64,000 nucleotides of DNA, taken from contig WARS01000052.1 in assembly GCA_008933995.1 (NCBI GenBank), positions 4,216,001-4,280,000 on the forward strand. The letters are read 5' to 3'. Below the pieces are notes generated by a model, which did no database searches, was not told the origin of the DNA, and worked only from the letters and a program-made list of their open reading frames with translations. Source of the stretch: Datnioides undecimradiatus (taxonomy: Eukaryota > Chordata > Actinopteri > Lobotiformes > Datnioididae). Position numbers and translations under genes: made by a program. How positions within the stretch are numbered: position 1 is the first letter of the stretch; each line of letters starts with the position of its first letter. Positions 19,201-29,460 of this stretch are shown here, one piece after another.

Positions 19201-21450
19201 CAGTCGTGCAGCCAAGCGGGAGGTGGGCAGGCCAACACAAAACAGTGTGATGCAAGAGCTGCACAAGCTGGAAACTTTCTGAGGCAACACACACGCACAC
19301 ACACACACTCATACTACGCCCATCTTTATATATGGGTGCAGGCAGTACGACAGCTCCAACCTTTGATATTCCTTTTGTAGCTCGTAGACAAGGATCCGCC
19401 CGAGGAACCCCTACTGAGACAAACTGATGTGAAGATGACAAGCTGAGGTGTTGCTATCTCCACTTATCGACTTTCTCATCTTTTTGTCTGTCAGTCTGGA
19501 TTGTATGTATGCATATGTATGAGACATATAGAGTGGTAGTGCAGCACTTATATTCAGTGGTGGGAAAAGATCCCAAAAAGCCCTACTCAGGTGGAAATAT
19601 TGTGACTTTGCTAAGATTTTGCTTAGGTCAAGGAAATTTTAAAAAAGTAATACAAAAAAACTTTCTTTTCAAAAGTGAACAATGATGTAATTCCAAAGAG
19701 GTTGAAAGGACACGGTTGACAATAAATGAATAAATAAATAAATAAAGTAGAGCCAGGCTGCTCTTCTTTCTCAGCTGACTGACTGTTCGCTGCGGGTGGC
19801 TCATCTACTGGCTATTTTACAATGGGCTCAGATTCAGATTCTGTGCTTATTGAGAGACAGGAACATTTGTGTAGCAGCAGCCAAAAAGCACTGGAAGTGT
19901 GTTTAAAAGTTATATTAGAATATTCAGCATTCGATGCACGTGATATATTGTACTCAGGGAGACAGCCATCAGAGAATTTGCCCCTTTGACTTCTGTCTGT
20001 ATTAGATTATTGTGTAACGTGTAATTAGGGCATATGTATAACAAGGTCAGATTTTTATGATTTTTGCATATTGTGATGCTGTGATACTTTTCTGCTATTC
20101 AATCCACCGTTAGAACAAAAACAACCCGATGAATCACAGGTGTATGACTAATTTTTTATGATCTAATTAGTCAACAACTGCACTTTTCCGGCCTATTCTC
20201 ATAGTGTCGCGCTCTAAAAAGAGACAGCGCATCACCTGCTCAGAACCAAACAGCAGTCAGACACAGTTGGTGGAGCATTTAGCAGCTAAAAGGGCAAAGA
20301 GTTCCCTCAGGAGTTGGTGGAGACCAAAACCAGAGCAAAGTGGCTAAATATTGGACAGATATATCACTTCAAATGGATGATAATGTTGCTCTTTAAGTCA
20401 TGGATTTGTAATTAAGTAACTGTTTGCTGTCATGTTTCATTAACACTATAAGCTAATAGTACGTGCTGCCCTGCAAGTGGCTAAATAAATAGGTTTTTAA
20501 CCCATAAACTGTTTTGTATTCTTGTATTCTTATTGCAATGTTTGGACACTTCATAATGACAGTAACAAGAGTAATTCTGACTACTTATGTCAAACTTGCA
20601 ATATTCGGTGTAAATATGGACGCGCCTACAGACTTGCATATCTTTGCCCTCCTGTGAGATTATATGTATGTTAAGGCAAAGTCGCTCCAGCTGTTTCATC
20701 TACAACAACAATCTTTCCCAGCAGCTGGTGCTGGACTGCTCATCCTCCGGCTGGGACGGATGAATCTCCTTCATCCTCCTCTGCTGTTATTCTCAGTAGT
20801 TTTTTTTTTTTTTTTAACCAACCATTGTTTTCAAAGCTCCAGTTATTTTCCTTGAAAATAAACGCCTTGCTGTCCTCAGTCACTGTGGATTAAGAGCGAC
20901 AACACAGGCACATTATGCTGTTTTGCAGGGAGCGAGATCTTGATTGCACATCCTGCTTTTCTAATTTTGTACACAGGAGTTTATTGTTGTGTTTATCTGG
21001 AGATTATGTTCACATATACTGAGCAAAGATTGATTTATAATAACGTGGTGGATTTAACATGGCTTGAACACACGATTTGACATGTCTGACAGCGAGCTCT
21101 TTAAGTGGCACTATTGTATGGACCTGAGATGGAGGCATGCTTCTCCTACAGGGCTACTATAATGTCTGTGCTTGCTTCAGCAGAGTGAAGTTTAGCCCAA
21201 CTGTTGAAGTGAAATCACTTGAACTGAGACAATGACAGAGTGGAAATGACAGGAGTGGCAAAGGACAAAGAGGGGGCGTTAGAAAAACGCAGATACAGAA
21301 TTGTGAAAAAATGTACAAAGGCAGTGGCTCTGTCTCCTTGACTCAGACCCTCGTCTGTGTGTGTTTGAAACCCCACCTCCCCCAGTGCTTCTCTCCTCCC
21401 CTCCCCTCCCCTCCTCTCTCAGTCTTCGGCCAAGGAATCCCAGGCAGCGT
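16300..21450. other. Intergenic; no gene seen
   Basis: No recognisable gene on either strand. It holds an AATA-type simple repeat at 19721-19746, a degenerate piece of a 'cagtggtggaaaaagat' fish repeat at about 19555-19680, and a poly-T run at about 20800-20816. Open frames at 16598-16912 and 18316-18720 look like chance. Confidence 0.5.
19721..19746 (+). repeat. (AATA)n simple repeat
   Basis: AATAAATG followed by four to five AATA units. Short and near-perfect. Confidence 0.8.
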
Positions 21451-22140
21451 TTAATTGCAGAGTGCAAAGGCTTTAGTTGGGCTAATGAGCTCAGCACCGG
21501 AGCTGGGACTCCTTCTCGCACTCTCTGACAGACAGAAACCCATATGGAGTCCTTTACCGGAGGAGCCTCAGAAGGCGGCTGGATTTTAGGTGGAGGGGAG
21601 AGAAGGAATTCATGAATTCAGGTACAGCCGACTATGTGAGAGAATATACCAGAGGCAAGAGACGGAGTAAGAGGTGGAGAAAGAGAGGAGAGCGGGAGAG
21701 GGGAGGGGAGGAAACGGGAAATACACAGCCGGAGAGCGCGAGAGAGAGAGAAAGAGAGAGAGAGACTAGAAGCTTGCAGCAGCAAATGAGACAGAACAAC
21801 GAGGCGGGAGAGGTAGAAAGAGAGACAGAGAGGGAGGGAGGTGGAGAGGGGCCCCGTGTAGGAGAGAGGGCTACAGGGTGAGGAAGAAGGAGTAGAGAAA
21901 AAGTTAGGAGTTGGTAGGAGAAAGAGGGTCCAGGGAAAGAAAAGAATAGGCACAGAGATTAACAACTACAGGAGAAGAAGAAGAGGGGAAACAACAGACA
22001 GGAAGGAAGGGGAGGGAGAAGTCTTGGGTAGAGAGGAAAAAAAGAGCTGAAGAAAAGTTTTCTTGTGGGAAGACGCAGATGAGGAAAACAGAGCGAGTGA
22101 ATGACTGGGCTAGAGAGAGCAGGGACGGGAGGAAACCAGT
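21383..22140 (+). promoter_or_regulatory. Promoter-proximal region / 5' UTR of the Largen-like gene
   Basis: A C/T-rich block (about 21383-21425) is followed by a strongly purine-rich stretch (about 21590-22090) with several GA tracts, running up to the first coding exon. No TATA box is evident. Position immediately upstream of the start codon suggests it contains the transcription start and 5' UTR, but the start site itself cannot be placed. GA-rich leaders like this are often polymorphic. Confidence 0.35.
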
Positions 22141-22186
22141 TGTTTTCTAAGGCGTTTTCCGCACAATCCTCCGGACTTCTTTGGAC

Positions 22187-24960
22187 ATGTACACAGAAGG
22201 CGCACAAACAACGGGATACCACCGATATCTTCTGCACGCCAACACCTCCAACCCCTGCCCCTGCCAGCACTGCGTCCACTATGAGCAGCCAGCATATGGC
22301 CATCACGGTGGGCTGGGACACCAACCAGCATCAGCCAGACAGCCAGACCACCCATCTCTGGACTGCAGGAGAGACGTCCAGGCTCCTCGGGTTAAAGATG
22401 TAGGTGGGAGAGCCTTCGTGGTGGATAGAGTAGAGAGAAGCGGTCATCGCAGCCCACAGAGGAGGCCTGTGTTCGCAGGGCCGGGCCCTTACAGCCAGTC
22501 AGATGACTTGAGCCAAGTTTGCCCCTGGGAATTGAACCCTGCCCAGTGGACCTACCCGCCGGAGCCTGGGGTGAGACACTACTCGTCTGTCAGAGAACAG
22601 TGTGGCTGTGTGGTGCGCAGCGACACCCGGGCACACCCCTTTAACACCGGGATACCACATCCTCTTCCCCATCTTCAGGTCAAAGGTCAGGGGTACAGAC
22701 ACAGGAGGACGGTCAGGTATGTATCCGTGGATGAGGAGGAGGAAGGATGTGGATGCACTGTTGAGAACTATCATTTGGAGTCCCGCAATCCCCATCTAGG
22801 TAATTTGCATGTGCCGAATGGCCACTGTGGGCTGAGGCCTGTGTTCTTTGAGGGAGGGGAGGAAAGAGATAGCCATCAAGACCGGGGCAGACTGAAGGGT
22901 GGATCAGAGGAGGGCTGTAATGGACGTGATGGCTCCCACAAAGGCTTCTTTCCCACTGAAGTCCCACAAAAACACTTGAACCAAAGCAGGCAGAGGGGGC
23001 CCTTCATCCCCCCTGCTGGCATCACTGGTCCAGAGCTCTCAAAATCAACAACTGACGACGACCACCGACGGCAGGATTCGGAGGTGGTGAAGCAGAAGAG
23101 GAGGCAGGATTTGGTGAGGGATCAAATCAGACAAGTGGTGACTGATCTGGAGGATGTGTTGGGGGGTTTGAAGCAAGTTCACGTGGAGATGAAAGAGGTA
23201 AGAGGGTCTGTTATTATAGATGTTTATTCTCTATGTGCACATCAGACGTCTAAACATGAAGGTCTGCATCAGGTGCAGATGTCTCAGCCATTTTTAATCT
23301 ACGCTCCCCTGGTCAATGTGACATTTAAAATGATTAACACAGAGCTCCTGCGCTGACAAAAGTGCAGATCAGTTTGACACAGATCGTGTATCTGTGGGCG
23401 CATGTTCACAACAGCTTATCAGTATTTGTATGTGTGTGTGTGTGCATGCATGCTGACTTTGACTCATCATCTCTTACCAAAGCCATGATTGAGAACGATT
23501 TGCTCTGACCTTTTGCAGAACGCTGCCGAAATTGGCAGCGTTCCGGCCAGCACATTAAAAAGCCTGGCCTGAAAGTGTTACTAAATTATGCCTTGCTCTT
23601 ACAGTATCCATTTTGCATGCAGCTGTAAAAAAGCATTGATTCACAGATGAATGCATTGTACTGAAGCAACACTACAATTAAAAAAACCCAAACTCCACGA
23701 CTGTGAAACAGAAGGACAGCAAGATTAAACGGCTTTGATTTGTATGTTGCCTGAACTGTTGATCATAGCTTCAGTCAGAGATGCTTGTAGTTAGAGGCTA
23801 AATACAGTTGTGCACATATGTGGTTGAAGCACTAAGATCTTTTAAATACTATGCAATGTGAAAAATACCCTATTACAGGTAAAAGGACCAAGGTGTTAGA
23901 AGTGTCCAAAATTAAGGAACTCATTCATAACAAATGGCACATTCTTACTAATCAACAACATCATGCTAACATCATTAGTTTAAGCATACTTTTCTGTTGC
24001 AGCTAGTGACTTTATATATAGTGAAATGGTCCATACCAGTGGTTCAGGGTTCCTACGAAGGGTCACAAGATAAATCTGAAGAACACATTTTAATGCATAA
24101 TCTCTATTTTATTAACCTTTTGTAACATATTACATATTGCATTATAACAGCTCAATAACATCTGAAATGTCACAAGGTGCCCCAGCTACGCCAAAAGTTT
24201 ACAACCATAGCTCATCAAACGTTTTTATACCAAAAACACTTAATCTGGAAACTAACTAATGACCGTAGCTGTTAGAGACATGTGGTGGAGTAAAACGTAC
24301 AATATTTCCATTTTAAGTATAATGGAGTAAAGTGGAAATATGTTAGTGCTGCTCTTGAGTGACTTTCCACCACTGCAGTTTGAACAAGTACCGACTCTCT
24401 TTATTGTCATTCAGGTGGTCGAGCAGATCGATCGTCTCACAGCCAGTATTGACCTCGGCGAGGAGGCGCCCTGCATCACTCAAGGATCGTCCGGTAGCAT
24501 TCACAGCTCAATTACTCCCAGTGACCTCAGGTTGGCACCGCTGCCCAATCACAAGCCAGCTCTAGTCCAGGCGTCACAACACATCGATGAGGACCGCATC
24601 ATCCTAAGAAAGAACTCTCCCTCCCCCGTTCACATGGCGTCCGTCGTCAAAACCAGCCGCTTCACACCACCCAACCACAATAAGGGCATCAACCACGAAA
24701 GGCCAGGTGTGAATGGCCACCCGCCACACCTGTATCCACCTAGAGACTCTAACCACATTGGCCAAACTCATCCCGAGCCCCACCCACAAACGCTGGACCC
24801 CAAGATCATTATCGGTAACAGCACCTCCAATTCAAGGACTCAGAAGCCTCCTCTGTACCCTCAAAACGGGCGATGTGGGAAGGGCCCATACCCGCCTCCA
24901 AAGCCTGTGAGGACCCCTGCCTACCCCGGGAGAGGCCGCCAGAGCACCAGCATGGTGTGA
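22187..24960 (+). CDS. Largen (PRR16)/INSYN1-family protein with a long N-terminal extension
   Basis: Two coding exons, 22187-23197 and 24415-24960, joined in phase 0 through 'gag|gtaaga' and 'ttcag|gtggtc', giving 518 residues. ATG 22187 is the first after an in-frame TAA at 22148 and has G at -3. Residues about 309-351, spanning the junction, form a heptad-like segment (DQIRQVVTDLEDVLGGLK ... VVEQIDRLTASIDL) that resembles the family core of PRR16 (EDLELVLGDLK...VVDQIDTLTSDL) and INSYN1. The intron falls inside this core. The rest of exon 2 is proline-rich and ends PPPKPVRT...STSMV, like PRR16's PKPQKT...TTTTV and fitting a class I PDZ ligand. Human Largen has about 304 residues and a short N terminus; here some 300 residues precede the coiled coil, with CPCQHC (24-29), CGC (139-141) and CGC (188-190). 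Largen has been linked to mRNA translation and cell size, INSYN1 to inhibitory synapses; which applies here is unknown. Membership is fairly secure, the orthologue is not. Confidence 0.8.
23198..24414 (+). other. Intron 1 of the Largen-like gene
   Basis: Bounded by gtaaga and ttcag. It contains a perfect 10-bp inverted repeat (23518-23543) and, in its distal half, remnants of dispersed fish repeats. I see no exon inside it. The open frame continuing to 23356 is intron read-through. Confidence 0.75.
23815..24370 (+). repeat. Degenerate dispersed fish repeats inside intron 1
   Basis: The parts 'gtggtggagtaaaacgtaca', 'atatttccatttt', 'aatggagtaaagtggaaata' at about 24280-24340 follow the pattern of the common teleost 'tagtggagtaaaaagtacaatattt' repeat. 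About 24030-24090 has a 'ccagtggttcagggtt...gggtcacaagata' piece reminiscent of a hAT-type element end. The match is from memory and the copies are decayed. Confidence 0.4.
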
Positions 24961-25062
24961 AGGAGGGGGGTGGTCTGCCCCTGTGCCATGGGGGCCTGAA
25001 ACATGAGACCCTGCTGCAGCGAGTGGAGGTCAGAGTGGGACCAGGCAGGGGAACAACTCATG

Positions 25063-26581
25063 GTAAGTTCAGATTCAAGAGCACTGTTTTTGTTTTCTCT
25101 GCTCTCTCTTCTTTTACTGTGTTGATGTTTCCGTCAGCACTCACAGCTCATGACGTTTGCTGTGTTTACTGGCAGCGTAGTTTTTCAAAGTCAGTAAATG
25201 AATTGCAGCGTTCCTCCCTACTACAAAAAAAAAAAAGGGTTTATGTGTGCGTTTGATGTATGTGTGTGCGGTGTCTGTGTGTGGGCGGCGGCGGAGGGGG
25301 CGTAATGCGTCTGCTTTTGTTGATGTCACATGATTTCCCAGACCTCACTACACTGCAAAATGCGCCTGTCTTGGCAAGTGAAATGAGAAATGGGTGTTTA
25401 TTCTTCAGTTTGGTGACACATGTATGCGGTCAGAATCAGCCAGCAGGGTGAGGAAATTTCACTTGCTGAAGTGAAACAGAACTTTTTTGAGCCAATTTGA
25501 GGAATTTCTGGTCTTTCCAAACAAGACTGGCCTCTTGTTTTTTCACATTTTCCCGTGCATAAGCTGAGTTTTGGTTAAACAGCTTAAAAAATCTTTTCTT
25601 TTGGACAATTTTACTGTCTTAAATCACTTGAATCTCAAGCAGACAGGAGGATAAAATCTCAAGACAGTCTTCTTTTTGCAGTGTATCTTAGTCACCACTT
25701 CAAGTGAACTGAGACTTGGCAGGAACTCAGATGTTTTTGGCTAAGGAAGACCCCACAGCCGCTTGACTCCAATCATGTGACACAAAAGAGGCGTCATTAT
25801 ATTTACAGGATGATCATAGCTCTGACTCAGAACTGGTGTGATTTACTGTTAAGGGTTGATGAGGAGAAACTAAACCTTTCTTCTTGTGCCACAGTCAGAT
25901 GTATCATTACTGACTGCGAACTCGAACCAGACTTAATAACAAGATAACATCTGTGAAAAAGTCCCTCCAGGAGAGGGGAAAATTAAACACATACAGTTGA
26001 GTATTCCTCCAAAAAGTCCACCTTTACAGATGCTGCAGAGACAAGTCGTGCATGCTTCTGTACTTCCCTCTTGTGCAGAGTATGCGTAACTGCAATCTAT
26101 TTTTCTGGCCTCTCCGAGTTGGGCAAGCACAATCTGGTTTTAATCATAAAACCCTTTGGCCCCGTGCCAGAATGGAGTGAGGCAAACTCTTGGTATATTT
26201 GTGACGTCCATATAAACATAAGCACAGCCTCACAGCAAAGCTCCACATTATGCTGCAGGGAGAGAAGTGCTTCCAAGGCTGCAGCTTCAGGTCGAGGCTG
26301 GCAGCCAGAGGAACGGGTCGAAATAATAATAATTAAAAAAAAAAAAACACCCCTGCATGTGCTCGAGCTTTCATTTTTATAGCGAGATAAGCTTTTAATT
26401 AGTTGTAAGTGTAATGTAGCGTTTCTGTTCAACGCTGTGCTTTCTTTTCCCTTACAGTGTCTTTCAAAGGACTGGTGCAGTTGACATTTTTAAAGGCCTG
26501 AATCATCTGAATTAGTCACCCAGAGCAGGTTCAATGTTAAAATGGTTAGCACAACAGATTTGTGCTAGGCAACCCAGCCGG

Positions 26582-26613
<32 letters not shown>

Positions 26614-27983
26614 GTTTGCACATCTCTGCTTGTGAGGACCCTTGATGAAATAATGCGCACTCCAACCCTAAGTAATATAACCTGATCTGTAAAACCCAGT
26701 CTTTCATCAGACACCCTTTATAGCTTCTTCTAATGTGTTTGTGAGTCATCATGTTATCCTTGATACCACGCAAACAACACTGGACGAAATCAGGCAAATT
26801 CATGGAAGTTTAGCATCAACATTAATAATTGCATAAAGACTACAAGGGGAAAGGAAGTTACAGAGGGAATGTGAAATGCATCAAAAATAAAAGCAGTGAT
26901 TAAAATTTTAACAGGATGTTTTCCAACGCAAAACAAACTTTATCTGCAAGGTCCAACACTCACATCTTCACCAACATGTAAGCGCATCATGCACCCACAC
27001 ACACACACACACTTCTACTTGTATACTTGTGAAGCTTCTCCTTGACATAATACAAGCTATACAAGCCTCTTCAATCCTCAAACAGCCCTTTATTTCTATT
27101 GATCTTTTTCATTGATGGTTTTAAGACATGCTGAAACTAATTAGCTTAAATCACGAGGTCTTTGTAACCCTGAATAGAAAATACAAGAGATTTCAGAAGA
27201 TCACAAATCTGGATATTTATATTAGAAGCAAGTCTCGATTATTGACTATCTAGGCAACTGCCCTGTTGATTTGCCTCAGACCCCAACCCCTACTGTGTCA
27301 ACATAAGTTCACATTTACATCATACAGTCCTAAATTAATTCGTGTTGTAATCAGACTGCTTAAAACATATTGGTCCACATACACACACACTTGAGGTCAG
27401 GCAGTATTGCTCTACTTTCTGCAGCTCTGTTGAGAATTTAACACGCATGTCTGTATTTCATGAGAAGAAAGCACGCTACATACACACAGCAGAGTATTTA
27501 AGAGGATTTAACATGTTTATTAAAATAGTTTTTTCATTCACTCATTCATGCATCGTGTTTACATGTGTTTACCCTTTCATTGTGCTTTTTCTGTTGCTCC
27601 ACAGCCAAATACTTTAATTTAAGAACGAATCAATCAATAAAAGAGATCCACAGGTAATTTTTCACCCTTTCGCGTTGATTGGAAGTATATTTCACTTGCA
27701 AAGCTGAGGGTGAGCATATTGTTCTGACTTTGCAAAACGTCTTCACTCTCAAAGTCTACAGATTGGTCTTCACAATGACCCGAGTACACACGAAGTGGAG
27801 CCACATGAAATCACAAGGACATATCGACATGCGGCTTTACTTTCACTAAAGTAGAGATAAACACTCTGACTCTTTGGATGCATCACTGAATTAAACTAGC
27901 ACAGTGTGTATGTCACAGCAGTGAGTCTGAACTCTGAATGTAAATGATTTTTTTTTCTCACTTTTGTGTCACGATGTTTCCAG
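25063..27983 (+). other. Interval between exon 2 and a candidate 3' exon
   Basis: A strong donor (catg|gtaagtt at 25062/25063) follows the stop codon by about 100 bases and a good acceptor (gtttccag at 27983) lies 2.9 kb further, so this may be an intron in the 3' UTR. It contains poly-A runs, a (CA)15 repeat at 26583-26612 and otherwise unremarkable AT-rich sequence. Confidence 0.4.
26583..26612 (+). repeat. (CA)15 microsatellite
   Basis: Fifteen perfect CA dinucleotides. Likely polymorphic. Confidence 0.95.
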
Positions 27984-28420
27984 CAGGAGCTGATGCCACT
28001 GAGACGAGCCGTCAGCCGTTGGAAACAGAGCACGGCCTGAAGGTGGGGGTATTTCCAAAGGGAAAACTCCCCCAGGGGTCGACCTGCGGCTGCACATCAT
28101 GCAAGCACAGAGGCATGGAGGAGTGGCAGTGAAACCTCCCTGAGAGCTTCAGCTTTTGCTCTTACTGGTGGTGTAGTGGCATCACGAGAAGGATAAACTG
28201 TGAACTGCTACTCAATCAACAGCAATCAAACATTGGAACATATAAGGTATCTTTTCATAGCAGCGTTATTTATTATTTTTTATTGAAAAGAAAATCTATT
28301 TTCAGGCAGCTTTCACCAGTTTGGATACTACCTAACCTAATGTATGCGAGATCAAGATTTATATCATCTAAACTATAGTACAAATATTTTACAAATAAAG
28401 AGTTTAAGATGTTTGTCTCA
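27984..28420 (+). other. Candidate 3' exon of the Largen-like gene (UTR or alternative C terminus)
   Basis: Begins after a good acceptor and contains an open frame to TGA 28130-28132, encoding a Cys-rich end with STCGCTSCKHRG. An AATAAA at 28394-28399 could be its polyadenylation signal. If spliced from the donor at 25062 the open frame joins in phase with an open frame of exon 2, but not with the frame that ends STSMV. Simplest reading is a 3' UTR exon. A coding isoform is possible because the CxC motif echoes those in exon 1. Confidence 0.35.
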
Positions 28421-29249
28421 TAAGTACGTGGATGTTACAGTATGTCGGAGGAATAATCTTTTAGGAAACAGGAAAGTGGGAAAGGCAGAGCTGAGAATAA
28501 ATTGCAATACAATAAATTCTGCACTTTTCCTCATACAAGTCATTTTGACATATCTGAGATTGATTGATTGATTGCTGAATGTCACACATTGGAAAATGAA
28601 ATAAGTGCTAAAACTGCAGCTTTTCATTGCCCCTGACTCTGGAAGGTGATTATGCATTCACTGAGTCTGACAGAAGCATCCCAAATGGTTGTGGGGAAGT
28701 TGTAGACATACTTCTGGGGCTGATCTGGAGATGGCAGTGTGTGATCTCTCATGGCCTTATTCTGTCAGGACACCCACCGTCGCTGCTTCCCAGGCCAGTC
28801 AGGCCAGCGTCTGTGTCTCTGTTTGTTTAAGTCTTGTCTGAGACTTTCACCACTCGGCTCTCACAAGCTCCTGCTGCTATCAGAGCGCGCCGCCTCTCTC
28901 TGACAACCAGGATAATGCATCCACCTCACGAAAACATCGTTCACTCTCTGTCTTGCTGTCTGTCTGTTTCGCCGATGGAGGGCTGTGGTGACAGATGGAG
29001 GATGACACATGCAAACTGTTAACTGTCCCGACCGCTTTGTCATTCGCTGTCTGTGCTCGCAGCCTATAGCGGTTAGAGTAATTGTGTCATAATGGCGAGT
29101 TAGAGGGGAGGTTGTGAAGAGTCGATAAGCTGCTCAAGGTTAAAAATGACTGATCTGACTGACTGATAAGAACTGAGCTCAATGTTTTTACCAAGAAAAA
29201 GACACTGTGCAGCTCCTGCCTTGTAGTTTTACTTTGACTGAAATATAAC

Positions 29250-29460
29250 CATGGATGGATTACTGAATGGCCCTGCTGGGCACATGCCCAAGGGCCCAAA
29301 GGGGTGTTAGGGGTCCCCTGGGCCAGAGTCCCTGTTTCAAGTGACTGTTCTTTGAGAAAGTCAATCATTTGACCATAATGAGATGCAAAGGTACCACAAA
29401 GAGATAAAAAAAACTGCCACAAGGAGACAAGAAATGACCAGAAAACGACTACAAGGTGAC
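29250..29460 (+). repeat. Degenerate teleost 'gggccc / accacaaagagac' type repeat
   Basis: Starts 'tggattactgaatggccctg', continues with 'catgcccaagggccc' and 'gggtcccctgggcc', then gives a periodic 'accacaaagagataaaa', 'gccacaaggagacaagaa', 'ctacaaggtgac' series. Both parts are familiar from teleost dispersed repeats. The periodic tail has units of roughly 20 bases. Confidence 0.5.

Noticed and set aside
21612-21965. Open frames over the purine-rich block upstream of the Largen-like gene
   Set aside because: Low-complexity composition; they encode only Arg/Glu or Ser/Leu-rich runs and lie in the presumed 5' UTR.
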